From the NCBI GenBank assembly GCA_023213395.1, contig CM041465.1:5642001-5706000 (forward strand): DNA of 64,000 bases, given 5' to 3'. The notes under the pieces are model-generated. The model saw only the letters and a program-made list of their open reading frames with translations, did no database searches and was not told where the DNA came from. This document shows, piece after piece, positions 25,065-36,899 of the stretch (position 1 is the stretch's first letter; each line of letters begins with the position of its first letter). The translations under genes were made by a program, and so were the position numbers. Source of the stretch: Cycas panzhihuaensis (taxonomy: Eukaryota > Cycadophyta).

Positions 25065-25971
25065 AACAAATTATATATCAAAATTGATCATCTCTAACAA
25101 TTTGTAGAAGAATAAAGAGCTACTGTTAATGAAAGTAAGATAGTGTAAATTAGCTACCATGAAAAATTTGCCCATCGTTGTTGGAATATTGGAATTGGAA
25201 TAATAATATTTATCAAATTTTTATAATATTTTGATATCATTCAAAGGCTTGATCAATAGATTGATCAATTTCTCTATTGACACAATTAATCAATCCTTTA
25301 CAGAGAGTTGTACATATAGTCATTTGTAAGTACAACCATTTAATCGTTCGTACGTAATCACTTTTTTGGGACAAATTTTACATATATCCTTTGATATATA
25401 AATGTAATCAATCAAAGAGTGTGCAGCATCTAATCAAGCCTTCAATCTGATTTCCTAATCAGACTAGTCGTCATTGGAAATTAAATAATTAATCTATCTA
25501 ATTGATATATATATTTATACATCATGTTTAATAGATAGTTATGTGAATAAAGTTTAATTCTCAACATATGCAGATGGAACATCAGACGAACTTATTATTT
25601 GGGTGACGTTATTAAGAAAGGAATATTATTTTTTAATATTCTATCTTTAATATTTGGCTTTAAAAAACTTTGGAATAAAGTATTTTAAAAGTTATTTATT
25701 CTATTTACTACACTAATATAGAGTTATTTAATCTAGAATTAGCCCAAAGACAGATAATATTCGTGCAAGATAGGATTGTGACCTTTGTCAAGAAATATAT
25801 TGGTGCTAAAAAGTATTGTTTAATACCTTTTTATTTTAATTGATATTAAAAAGGCATATTATCTTCTAAGAACGCTTGAAATTTATCTTAGTAGAGTGAT
25901 AAAATGGTGTAAACAAGACTTATCATTATGATTAGTAATCAAGTGGAAAAGGAATCTAAGAATCTACACAC
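24453..25971 (+). other. leader of copia D, likely enlarged by secondary sequence
   Basis: 1.5 kb with no coding domain. It includes a 92-bp AT microsatellite and a stretch at 25179-25566 that starts TGTTGGAATATTGG and ends TCTCAACA like a 388-bp LTR, but without matching flanking duplications (ATCGT versus TATGC). Confidence 0.5.
24971..25062. repeat. (AT)46 microsatellite
   Basis: An uninterrupted AT dinucleotide run. The ORF at 24922-25107 is only its Ile-Tyr repeat translation and is not a gene. Confidence 0.97.
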
Positions 25972-26745
25972 ATGGACGCCAGAATGACGTTGTTTTCATG
26001 AGCAATCTTTAATGGCACTAACTTTGAGGAGTGGAAATCTAATATAGAGTTTGTTTTGATGATCTAGGATGTTTGGGACCTAACTTATGAGACTCCACCT
26101 AAGAAAAAGGAAGGGAAACCTGATGTTGTTCCAGATAAACTCACATAGAGAAAGTAGCTTCATGCCACTGGTATATTGAAGCTCTCGCTTGCCCTAGATC
26201 AAAGAGCACTTGTCAACAAAATGAATATGCCACACGACATTTGATAAACTCTTTGTGACATGTTTGAACAAAAGAAGACAAACTATTTAGTCATCTTATT
26301 GGGTGAACTATTCAATTCCTACATTGAGGATGAGAGCAATATCAGCACCTACTTGAATAAGTTGACTGAAATCATGGATAAGATGGAGGGAATTGAAGAA
26401 GACTTGATTAAGAATAAAATCCTATTTGCAATCATCATGAACAAGTCTCCAATAGCTCACAACACCTTTCAAATCATGTATAATGTTGACAAGATGTTGC
26501 AAGTTACCTCCTTTCAAAAGCTAAAGGAACTACTTCTTACAGAAGAAGCTAAGCTCAAACATCATAGATTTGTGGGTTCAACTAATACTAGTTATACCCT
26601 ATCCTTAAAAGTTCAAAAGAATGAGGATGAAGATAGGGATAAATATTCACATGAAGAGGTTTCCAATAAATGAAAGAAGAAGAAATATATCGGTTCATGT
26701 ACTACTACAAAAAGATGGGCCATAAAGAAAAGGATTACTAGATAA
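25972..26745 (+). pseudogene. gag of copia D
   Basis: ATG at 25972 begins MDARMTLFS and is soon followed by the copia gag opening FNGTNFEEWKSN, with stops at about codons 10 and 32 and more near 26145-26245. From 26260 a 137-codon frame is open: MFEQKKTNYLVIL, then ISTYLNKLTEIMDKMEGIEED, typical of UBN2/copia gag, with a charged C-terminus. The knuckle region (26694-26745, read one frame over) keeps KKMGHKEKD but has lost its cysteines. Confidence 0.82.
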
Positions 26746-28340
26746 AGAAAATGAATTTAAGGCAGACTAATGGAGAGGAGGAAATTGTAGCATTTTATGT
26801 GTGAGTATTAACTAACTCGATCACACAACATATCTCTACTAAAAGGTAGAGTTTTGATGTGTTGAACTAAGATCTTGGCTAGATAAATATCATACTCAAT
26901 AATATTGATGTGGTACTAGTCAAAAATATTGAAACAGTCATAATAAAAGGTGGTTGTCTTGAGAAGCTATGGTATATGCCTAGAATAAATCAAACTCTTC
27001 ATTTTACTTAGGATACTTAGGTATACTCTCCTAAAGATAAGTCAGATATAAAAGATAAAGTGATAGATGAAAAACTATGTAAAAATCAAATAAATTTATT
27101 AAGGAGTAATCGTTGAAAAGCTAATGACAATCATATTTCAAGTTCTGTTCTAATCAAGGTATTAGGTTAATCCCATATGATAGTGTTACCACACGAAAAG
27201 TTGATACCCTAATCGACATGGCATTATGTAAGGTGCAAATGCAACATATCCCATTCAACTGTGGGACAAAGCTATGAGAATTGTGGTTCATATTGTAAAT
27301 TAGATTCGAACCTCTACAATCTAAAGTGTGATGCCATAGGAAAGATGGACCAGCCAGAAGCCTTCTATTAAAAAAATCTTAGGATGTATAAAAAATGCAC
27401 TAATCTTTGATGTAGAAGTTTCTTCATTATCAGGATATAAAAATCAATGAAGCATCTACATACCAGTTTAGTAAGCCTCTATTAACAGATGTTTGTTACC
27501 CCCCATTCACGACATCTCCTAATGCTATAAAGGTCAAGCTCTAAGAGGAAGATGAAGTAAAAGGTAATGAAAAACACTAATTACTTATTGAGGAGATGGT
27601 AACCTCCTCTAAGTCATTATTGGTCATAACCAAGGATGTAATAGAAAGGTTAATTAAAACTCAAACTACTAGTTGACTTTAAATGATGAAAGTCATTCAC
27701 TCCCACATTCCTGATTTATTATGGCAAATGAATCATTCCTAAAAAGTAGTTATGGAAAAGGAAAACAACTCTTTACATGGAAATATCCATTCTATACTAA
27801 TTGACCCTGAGATGACAATTGCACCCATTGATTAGAAGTTAGTAAATAGGTCAAATATAGCAACTACACTTGGTGGAGAGTCATATCAAAATAATATTCA
27901 ATCTTCATTTCTTAACCTAGACTTAGAGAGATTATATCAAGCATAAACCTTTTAGGTCATTAAGAAAAGATAGAATAAATAATCGTGCCAATTGAATTAC
28001 ACTAATGGTACATACCCTGTGTTTAATTTAGACTCATCTTTGGTTGATGGAATATTATGACCTATGGAAGAAGATCTTAATTTGGGGGAAGAGTATATGA
28101 AAGATAAAGTATCAACATCAGAAGTGAGACACCACTCAATTGTTTAAGAGGTGTTTGATGAAAGCAAGCATCAAGTGGAATCTTCTTTGACCACTAATTG
28201 GGTTATGAATTAATTCATGAAGCTATTGGATGAATATCACCAGTCAACACTCAGTAAGATCATCCTTGAGGGGGAATCAATCTATAAGGATAGATCTCCA
28301 AACTACTAAAGCATTTAGTTTTGATTCATCCCCTGTTTGC
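26746..28340 (+). pseudogene. protease trace and unrecognised pol remnant of copia D
   Basis: A TNSITQHIST segment near 26813 resembles the copia protease Asp-Ser-Gly-Ala-Thr-Gln-His-Ile motif, followed by a decayed GAG-pre-integrase-like stretch to about 27010. From 27100 to 28340 short open blocks occur with many stops, but no integrase, RT or RNase H motif was found. At about 1.6 kb the segment is far too short for a full pol, so a large internal deletion is inferred. Confidence 0.55.
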
Positions 28341-28352
28341 ATTAAGGGGGAA
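28341..28352 (+). other. polypurine tract of copia D
   Basis: ATTAAGGGGGAA, directly before the TG of the 3' LTR. Confidence 0.85.
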
Positions 28353-28768
28353 TGTTAGCGATAATTAACTTAGCTTAACTATAACTTAATGCTTCATTAG
28401 GGTTAATTAGTGTGTGTAGGTGTGATGAATGGATGTGTCCATTGTCGAGAAGACATGATGAAAAGACATGACCTTACACGATACCATTTCAAGGTATATA
28501 TATTTATACCTCCTTGATATTCAAATCAACAACTCAAGATCATGTGATCTCAACAATCTTTTTGTATTCCATCTCACCTCTAAAACACTTTATATTATTT
28601 TATGTTTAATATATTAAAACATTGTGTTGATGGATTTTCTCTCTTGGGAGTTTCCCATCATATATCTGGTGTTTGAGTCATCTTGTGAATGATCTTGGCA
28701 TGTAGCAGTCTCAAACTTTAGTTGGATTGATAGTCAACATGCAACCTATATATACACAAACTCTCACA
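28353..28768 (+). repeat. 3' LTR of copia D
   Basis: 416 bp, TGTTAGCGATAA to CTCTCACA, followed by the CCTTT duplication of copia E sequence. Confidence 0.93.
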
Positions 28769-28773
28769 CCTTT

Positions 28774-29339
28774 TACTACTCTAAGATACTATTACTGATC
28801 TAATACAAAAATAATATCTAATAGTTGATTTCTTATTTTCTCTGTCTCTAGCCTAATTAGAATTTCTATATTTAATTAACTTCTGTGCATTATTTGTTGT
28901 ATATATAAGTTTCAAACTTGAGGTGCTTTTTAGATACTTGAGAATTCCTTTTACTGCTCTCTAGTCTAACATTTTTGGTTCCTACATGTATCTAAAGATT
29001 ACTCCTACTAAATAAGAGATGTTAAGTCTAGTGGTAGTAAGGTAGATCAGAATTCTAACTAGTTGTATATTTAAGGTTGTATTGATTGGCATTCCTCCAG
29101 TGTCTTAAGTTAAATTACACCTTGTTTCCATTAGTGTTGCATAACTATTATAGTCTTCCATCTTGAATTTTCTTAGTAGATTCTTAGTAAACTTATTTTA
29201 GAATAAGTTAATTGAGTCTTCCTTTTATTTTATTTTTATGCCAAGATAATAACTTAGAAGTCCTAAACCTATTACTTCAAATCCTTTTTCCAACTAATCC
29301 TTTATGACTATGGTGGACTTTGTATCATTAAATATAAGA

Positions 29340-29376
<37 letters not shown>

Positions 29377-29727
29377 CAATTATGGTGATCAATCCTTGGC
29401 TTAATTTTACATATAAACTAAGATCTAATTCACATCTTTGAAGATGATTTTATATGAGATGTTTATCTAATTTAGTATAGTAGGTCCTTAGAGCTTATTT
29501 TAGCCTATATAGTGCATTTTTTAATATGCAAACAAGACGTTCTTAACTCTAGCTAAGAACGTCTAGCTATTATATATAAACTTCTTTTTCCAGATCTCCA
29601 TTAAAAAAGGTACTCTTTATATCAATCTAGTAGATTTTCCATTTTTACTATGTTATTAAGGTAATAAATATTCTTACAGTATTTAGCTTTGCTATTAGAG
29701 AAAAGGTATCATCATAGTTTATACTAG
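28774..29727 (-). pseudogene. reverse transcriptase and RNase H N-terminal half of copia E
   Basis: Read downwards from 29727: NYDDTFSLIAKLNTVRIFI, then QIDIKSTFFNGDLEKEVY. A (AT)n expansion lies at 29343-29375. Then GYLDYLGIKI, NKFTKNLLRKFKMEDYN, ILKYLKST and an RNase H start (NKKSTIRYYF...SVIVS). Stops are frequent. Cut at its upstream end by the gypsy LTR copy at 29728, so the N-terminal part of RT is missing. Confidence 0.85.
29343..29375. repeat. AT microsatellite within RT of copia E
   Basis: About 16 AT units, interrupting the RT reading. Confidence 0.95.
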
Positions 29728-31325
29728 TGGTGCTCTAGGGGGCTCTTGGGTTTGATCCTCAGTAAGGCTGCTAGAAAGATGGTTGGGGCCTAGAGGGGAC
29801 CTAAACTTAATATCTCTTAATTTCTTTAGTGATTAAAGCTGGGGAGCACAAAGCTTAAGAGGACCTAATAGACCATCTTTTCCTAGTAGTACCATCTACC
29901 AAAGTGTGAGTGGATGCAATGAAAGGTATGGATGTGAAATAGGGTGATAGAATCCACGAACCTACATGACTTGATGATGGAGTTCTAAGTTTAGAACCAC
30001 ACTTACAATATCTTCAATGTCCTTCCTAGGGATTCCTCTCATGTAATCATTTTAACTTTTTGAGTTTTACTAAGATGTGAGAGAGGTTAGGTTGATGGAA
30101 ATAGTAGTATGTCTTATTTAGGTTTCTAGTTTTTGATATGATTGTAAAGATGTGAAGCTAAGAAAGTAAGACAATACAACCTAATAAACTACAAGATCAA
30201 ACTCACATAAATCTTTTTGTTATTTTTATTTATTTATTTATTTATTTTATGAAAGCAAAAGCATACAAACTAGAAGCTATGCATGCAAGTTCTTTTTTAT
30301 TTTTTTCTTTTTTATTTTTAATAAAAGATACACATGTAACTATGAGATAACTTTACTATATGCAACATGCATGATTCATTTCAAGAGAGATGATACTACT
30401 CAAATTTTAAAATTTGCTATATGATTTTTATGTAAATTTCTTTTAAAAGAGACCAATCAACATGAAAATCTAGCCAATATGCTCCAACCTTGATGCATGC
30501 AACTAATTATATTTAAAAAGTAATGAAATAATGCACAAAAAAGAGATTCTTAAAGGAAACTATTGTTATTTTTTGATAATTTTTAGACCAATTAGATGAT
30601 GGATAAGTCATAAATTTGAACAATAATCATCTATGTAAAAATAATCACCAAAGGTTCTATTAAAATTAGAGTAATAAGAGCTCTAAAAAGAATCCTTGAA
30701 CCTAATGTAAAACTGGAAATTAGAGATGTTTCAATCAAATAATATTATCAACTTTTCATTCTCAAGATAAAAGAGCTAACTTGAAAATAAAAGTGCATGC
30801 AATTATAGATACAAGACAAACACTTCTTTCCTATTGTAAAGAATGGCTTAGAATGGAAGTTTCCTTTTCACTTGACCAACTTTCCTATACACTTTCCTTT
30901 AAATCCAGACTGAAGAAAGAAGAATCAACAATTCAAAGAGGCTAAACTAGAGCTAAACAATACTGAAAGAGAGTGGCAAACCAACTAAAATATAAACTAC
31001 TGTGAAAGAGTGGGAAGAAGTAACTAGATGTTTGGTAGAGAGATGACCATGACCACCCTAGTCTATCCTTAAGGAACCCCATAAAGGGCTAATCTTTCAA
31101 CATATATTTTAGTATAAAAAATAAAAACAAGAGTACAATAGTAATCAACTAGTGAAAAGAAACAACTCTGAGCCAAAAGTACCTTTAAAACACCATGAAA
31201 CAGGCTTGAAACTCAATAAGAAAGATCTTACCAAATCAAGAGAAGTTTGAAGCATGAAATTTATGAAGATCCAAGAAAATGAAAGCTCAGATCATCAACA
31301 ATCAAGTAACAACATGGAAAGACAC
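29728..31325 (-). repeat. truncated Tat-like gypsy LTR with adjoining primer-site sequence
   Basis: Aligns to the H 3' LTR (48341 onward) and, in reverse, to the solo LTR. Homology runs from 29728 to about 31325; the last ~900 bp (the LTR start, TGTTTCACC) is missing. On the left, bases 29728-29767 hold a sequence like the H primer site (TCCTCAGTAAGGCTGCTAGA), so the true LTR terminus is probably near 29768. It interrupts copia E RT. Confidence 0.75.
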
Positions 31326-31553
31326 CTCTAAGGGGTCACCAGATATAAGGAGATCAAGCCTATACAATCTATAACTACAAGGCTAAAGGATCTTTAGAAG
31401 TAAAGGAAAGGATTACCCACAAAGGGTGTCCATGTATCAGAACATAGGTTCAAGGACCCGTAAATAGAACACAAACCTTCCCTTATAATGAGCACATTCT
31501 TGGACTTAAGACAGGTAAGGGGGCTTCCTCAGTTTGCTGAGTAGCCTCAAAGG
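31326..31553. other. unassigned sequence; target of copia C
   Basis: 228 bp with no recognisable feature. Contiguous, after removal of C, with 39061-40155 and, after removal of G, with 47684-48340. The last five bases (AAAGG, 31549-31553) are the target duplication. Confidence 0.5.
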
Positions 31554-31851
31554 TGAAAAGGGTTAATGACATAAGGTCATTACATTAGTTGATTATTTCG
31601 AAAAAGGGTCTTAAGTGAACTTTAAATTAGATCACTTAAGTAAAATGCACTTTCATGTGCATTATGTGTAATTTCATTCCACCTAACTCTAATGCTCCCT
31701 CTCTCAATATAAAAGTAAAAGCTCAATGGAGGAGATTCATTCTTACCTCCCTATTTCGTGAGAGCTACTTTCTTTCTCTCAAGTCTCTCTTGCTCCCATG
31801 TTTGCCTTTATGTTTAGTGCATAGAGATGAAGGATAGATACACTCTTTTCA
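31554..31851 (+). repeat. 5' LTR of copia C
   Basis: TGAAAAGGGTTAATG to CACTCTTTTCA, with a 7-bp terminal inverted repeat TGAAAAG/CTTTTCA. Confidence 0.95.
31708..31715 (+). promoter_or_regulatory. TATA box in LTR of copia C
   Basis: TATAAAAG at the same LTR position as in B and G. Confidence 0.6.
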
Positions 31852-31853
31852 TG

Positions 31854-31865
31854 TGGTATCAGAGC
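31854..31865 (+). other. primer-binding site of copia C
   Basis: TGGTATCAGAGC, two bases after the LTR. Confidence 0.92.
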
Positions 31866-33879
31866 TTTCTTCCTTCATATTCCTCACTTACACTTGCAAT
31901 GGAGCCATCACTTCCTTCTCCCCCATAATCCATATGGTGAAGGAGATTGTGAAAGTGAATTTAGAAATATTTTCAAGTTATTATGATAGTATATTTTGTA
32001 TTATTTGCTTTTCCTTTCTCTTTTGTAGGTTTAGAAGTATAATATAAAGAGTTGTAAGGCCCAAGGATTCCAATCCTTTGCTGGCCATTCATGCTATCTC
32101 ATTCTTCTTTTTCTTTTCCCTTTTTTGTCTATTTAATAAGGGGAAATGCTGCCAAAATTTTTCTAGCATTTAAAAGAATGATTATAAGGGGAGATTTTAC
32201 CTATTTTTTTTAAAGAATTTTGAGCCATTTAAAATATCTATCATTGTATGCTCTCACCTTTCCCATATTGGGATCCTTGTGATAAAAAAATGATGGAAAT
32301 TTCATATGGTATCATGTGTTAATGAGATATTAGCAAGCTAAAATTTCTGCAAAAATATAATTTGATTACTGAACTTCATAGGTATGCAAAATCTTCTACA
32401 GAGCTCCAATTGAAGTGATTCTAATTGTCAGAGATGAGGATCTAAGTCTACTTTCCATCACAAAACCTGACACCTAATTTGGATGTCGTATGAGGAAGTT
32501 ATTACTGTTTTAGTGAACAATAGTTATTTTTAGTAAGAATTCTAGAAAAATATAATTTTCTAAATTTGTGGGGCTGTCAAAAACTTTCCAGAACTTATTT
32601 GGACCTGATTCCACTTCCTAAAGATGAAGCTCTGAGTCTAGTTTTTAGCACAAAATTGGCACTCCATTTTGACATCGTGGGAGAAAGTTATTACTGATTT
32701 AGTGAAGACTACTTTTTTTGTATTAACGAAAAAAAAAAAGGTGAAAAAAATTTCTTCCTTCTTTTTATAAGGCTTAAAAGCCCATTGTAAAAGTGAGAAA
32801 AAACACTTAGATCGGAGAAATATCTGGTGTCTTCACTTACTTATTAGCATTGCATTTCAGCATTCTAAAGACACTTCAAGCAATCACTCTAAGCAAGCAC
32901 TCCAAAAGCACTCTAAGCAAGCATTCCATTTTCAGTTAAATATACGTTTGATGCAATTCGATAATTTTTTCACTCTTTCTAAAAGGAACGCATCATGTAT
33001 GCTATTTTCTTCCATCTTATACCTATTCACATACTCACCAAGGTTGATATACCTTAGTTGGCAGAATGTCATGCCATAAAGGAGGTGTGGGTTTCAAGTT
33101 GGGACTAGACTAAACCAAAATATTGGTGAGGTTTAGTTAGCCATACCATTGTGCCTTAATCAGGAAACATCCTAATAACCAACCAAGAAAACTGAAACTT
33201 TAATATAAGATTAAAATATACCCTATCCAATATTCGTCATAGCCATGGGTATGCACATACCACTCTTTAGAGGAGGTATATAACTACTCATTGGTGAACT
33301 AGGTGAGGATTGGGAGTACCTGGGCTCCGTTGTGACTTGGATTTCATCACCAAGCATAATTACAGGTATCATGGGTGAAGGCCAACTTAATTCTATTAGA
33401 AACCTAGGCATCCCTTCAACAACCTCAACTACATGTTTGACACAAGTTAGAGGTTATTGGGTTGATTACACATCCTACATTTGAGTTTCAAGTTGTGTAA
33501 ACCCAATGATGTTAGCTTCTACATTGGCCTATAATCTTGTATATTGATCACTTACTTATTTGTAAAAAGTGATCCATAGTGTAATCACAATCATAGTGCT
33601 TCTCATATTTCTGTGTCGGGGTTAATATTTGCCACAAGTGTTAGTGGCCAATTTTTATCATAGTGCTTCTCATATTCCTGTTGCGTCAGGTTAATATTTA
33701 TCACAAGTGTTGGTGACTTTTCTCTAAGTTGTTCCCTTCATATTTGAGCAACCATTCTCACTTCTTCTTTCTTCTACTACACTTATTTATTACATTTCCC
33801 ATTTGTAAATAGTGATTAATCATTTATTGCTATCACTTTTATATTCCCTTATTCATTTCTTCCCTTCTTAAAAGACACC
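31866..33879 (+). other. 2-kb leader of copia C with internal duplications
   Basis: Collinear with the leaders of B and G. Two imperfect copies of a ~130-bp block (about 32391-32530 and 32580-32715) each end in GAAGTTATTACTG-TTTTAGTGAA-like sequence. A CACTCTAAGCAAGC mini-repeat lies at about 32880-32930. A two-unit ~65-bp tandem repeat lies at 33590-33718. ORFs at 31655 and 31853 are not convincing genes, the latter running out of the primer site from a GTG. Confidence 0.7.
33590..33718 (+). repeat. two-copy ~65-bp tandem repeat upstream of gag (C)
   Basis: Same units as the three-copy array of B (5779-5978). Confidence 0.75.
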
Positions 33880-34865
33880 ATGTCTTCATAGTTCAAGCAA
33901 AATATGAACTGCATTCTAAAAGGGAAAGAAAATTGGGACATGTGGTTCACTAGTGTCAGAAATGTTGCAAAGTATGAAGGTCTATGGAGATATCACTTAC
34001 AACCTACACCACCTGTTGCAGCTACAACTACCACAACTGCTTCAGCAGGAGGTGGTCCAACTACTCCCACTGAAGCTGTAGCTAAATGCCAATGGGAACT
34101 TGATGATAATAAAATTTGTGCAGGGATACTACTTATCACTAATTATTCCCTGCATAATCTCATTGATGAAGCTGTACATGATACATCATGGAAAGTTCTT
34201 GAAGTTCTCAAGAAAAAAATTGACACTAAATAAGACTTAGAATTTGTTCACTTAGTGCTGAAGATGAACAAATTAAAAATGCAGAAAGGACATGTAAGTG
34301 AGATAATCAATCTCCTTCGTCTAATCAAGCAAGCCATTGATAAGGATTTTAAAACTCAATGCATTACATGGGATTTCTTGATTCAATCATGTCTCCATAT
34401 CCCAGATTATAAAAATCTATTGGGAAGTCTTCAATCTAGTGGCACTTTGAAGACCCTAAACTTTGAGGATCTTGCCGATAAGTTCATTGAATTTGATAAG
34501 ACCTTTGATACCAACTTTGCCACTACATCAGATCTAGTTGATGCTACTTTTGAACTGGAAGAAGATCTTTGTTACACCAAAAATCAAGGTCAACACTCTC
34601 GTAGAGGTTGTAATTCCCATGGAAGAGGAAGAGGTAGACAACGACAACGTCCTCTTAGTCAACAGGCTCCTCAATTCCAACAAAAATAGTCTCAAGGCCA
34701 AGGCCAAAATAATCAACCTAGACCTAGATCCAATAATCAGAGACAATCTAACCAGCCCAATACTTGGACTGGAAATTAAATAATCGTGTGCCAAAGGTGT
34801 AATAGAAATGGACATGATGCCAAAAATTGTAGAACTGCCACCAATAAACTACTAAGTTATCAATA
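33880..34865 (+). pseudogene. gag of copia C
   Basis: ATG at 33880 (MSS, then TAG where G has CAG). A copia gag follows: NCILKGKENWDMWF, KVLEVLKKK, MNKLKMQKGH, then an Arg/Gly/Gln-rich segment. A complete zinc knuckle lies at 34789-34830 (C-Q-R-C, G-H, last C: all four ligands present). Only a few stops remain (near 33889, 34230, 34687, 34780), much less decayed than B. Confidence 0.88.
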
Positions 34866-35039
34866 ACACCATGGTATACATAATGTTAATAATACTTCTT
34901 TTGAAGATGCTTTTGGTGGAACACAATTTGTTCATGCACACCTTCAAAGAATTGGGACTACATCATCAAATGTTATTTATAGATCCACTAAGTATATTGA
35001 GGCTCATTGTGGCTATGCTTATTCACTTTTGCCTTCACC

Positions 35040-36420
35040 ACTTGGAGTTGTAAATAGTGCTATCTCAAATACTTCATCGTAGATCATGGATATTGGAGCA
35101 ACACAACACATGACTTGTCATTACCAGTTCTTTCAAGATTTTGACTCTAAAGTTCGTGGTGTTGTATACATGGCTGACAAATCATCTCAGCTAGTCGAAG
35201 GACTTGGAATTGTTTGCCTGAAACTCCCAAGCCTTCCAGATTTTACACTTGTTGATGTTTTATATATTCCTACTCTAAAGTAAAATCTTCTCTCCCTGTC
35301 CACCCTTGTCTCTCATAGATTTGATCTGAGTGTAACTGTAAACAATCAAACTCTCTGTGTCATTTACCCTCCTTCAAATGCTGTGGTTATGACAAAAATT
35401 CTTGATGGAAAAAATTTTCACCTAATTAGCTCACCATCCTCTGAAGCTAACTATGTTGATGATGAATTTACTTTTACCACAACCCTGACTCCTCAAAAGT
35501 TGTCCCAAGCAGCTCTATGGCATGCTCATATGGGCCATATCAAAATTGATCGTTTAAGAGAACTACAAGGCACTCTTCTTGGTTTGCCTAAGTTCCTCTC
35601 TAAGCCCTTTAAATGTGAAGCATGTATTATTGCTAAATCTCAAAGACAACCCTTTCCTTGTAGTCAGTAGAAATCTAGCCAACCTTTGTAGCTTGTACAC
35701 TCAGATATATGTGGTCATATGCCCATCCCTTCTCTTAAACAGAAGTGGTACTATATTACTTTCATTGATGATTTTACTAAGAAAGTATAGGTTACTTTTC
35801 TTGCAAAGAAAGATGAAGCTTTTTCTATGTTTCAAGCTTTCAAGGCCTACGTGGAAAATGAATCTAGATTCATGATCAAAATATTTAGGACTGACAATGG
35901 TGGTGAGTACACATCTAATGAGTTTGAATCATACCTACATCAACATGGAATCAAACATCAGACCACTGTTGCAGGTACACCCTAGCAAAATAGAGTTACC
36001 GAGTGCATGAACAGGACCATCATGAATATGGCTCATGCTATGCTGGTATATAAGAATGTCCCTATCTATCTTTGAAATTTGAGGCTATACGGACTGTGTA
36101 TTGCATCAACACTATTAGTCCCTCCAAGATCGGCCCCTCTCCACATGAAATGTGGTATGGACAAACCCCCTCTATCTCTCACTTCAAAATTTTTGGCTCT
36201 ACTTGTTATGCTCATATTCTGGAGGAATATAGAAATAAGCTCCAAGATAGAGCCATCAAAGCCATCTTTGTCAGATACCCTATGGACAAAATGGGATACA
36301 ATGTTTTCATACCTTCACATCATAAAATCGTCATCACTAGAGATGTTATCTTTGCAGAGACTGAAGATCAAGTACTCAGACTTGACTCCAAGATGCCTTC
36401 ATACTGATTTAATGATGCCA
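35040..36420 (+). pseudogene. protease and integrase of copia C
   Basis: The protease motif reads MDIGATQHMTCH (35086; Thr to Ile in the active-site triad). Then VDVLYIPTLK, and GAG-pre-integrase with LWHAHMGHIKIDRL (35515 on) and CEACIIAKSQ. The integrase core has VHSDICG (35695), FIDDFTKKV, RTDNGGEYTS (35888) and a decayed NRVTECMNRT segment holding the catalytic Glu. The C-terminal part continues to SKMPSY near 36400, open at 36072-36407. Several TAG codons. Confidence 0.88.
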
Positions 36421-36899
36421 TTGAATTTGATGTCTAGATTCCAAAATTTAGAGGGGGAGATGCTAAACCAGTTGCTAAAAATCTTAGAATCTGACAATAG
36501 AGCCTTAGAGGATACAAGTTGTTACTCCAAGCCAATATGTACACATCCAGCACTAGTATTTGTGAACAACCAAGTTGACAAAGGCAAAGCCATAGCAGAA
36601 GGATCATCTTCTCCAACATACATGCAGCCCATCTTCTCCAGCATTGTCAACTTCCTCCGTGCCAAATATTTCACATGATCCTTTTCAAGATCAAAACGAA
36701 GATCAAAAGGTTGTGGAAATAAAAACCTCATTCCCAACTTGAGGTTTTTGTGAAGTCTACCAGCTACACTAGGACATGCGACTAGATGAGGTAGCCAAAA
36801 CTAGCACTAGAAGTGCCCATAGAGCAAGGATGTATGAATCACTTTTCGTTGAGCTTGAACCAATAGAACTGAATATTTCTCTTAATGAAGAGCCCCTGA

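Larger units (their letters stand above)
24027..28768 (+). mobile_element. copia element D, internally deleted, nested in RNase H of E
   Basis: 4742 bp, LTR to LTR, with perfect CCTTT target duplications at 24022-24026 and 28769-28773. It has a 5' LTR, primer site, leader, copia-type gag and a protease trace, but no RT or RNase H that I can recognise, so it is non-autonomous. LTRs differ by about 11% by eye, so the insertion is old but younger than E. Confidence 0.93.
23666..29727 (-). mobile_element. copia element E, 3' portion, split by copia D
   Basis: RT and the first half of RNase H lie at 28774-29727 and the second half of RNase H at 23690-24021, both on the - strand. Removing element D (24027-28768) and one CCTTT copy joins them in frame across the SAIVS...SSKK...TISLSS segment. 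The upstream part (gag, protease, integrase) is absent: the RT is cut at 29727 by a gypsy LTR copy. No LTR was identified for E. Confidence 0.85.

Noticed and set aside
24922-25107. 61-codon ORF with Ile-Tyr repeats
   Set aside because: It is the translation of an (AT)46 microsatellite.
25179-25566. Possible solo LTR inside the leader of copia D
   Set aside because: TG...CA ends are present, but flanking pentamers (ATCGT, TATGC) do not match and no second copy was seen; left unlisted as an element.
36079-36678. 199-codon ORF overlapping integrase of copia C
   Set aside because: Out-of-frame reading; the frame giving integrase motifs is 36072-36407.
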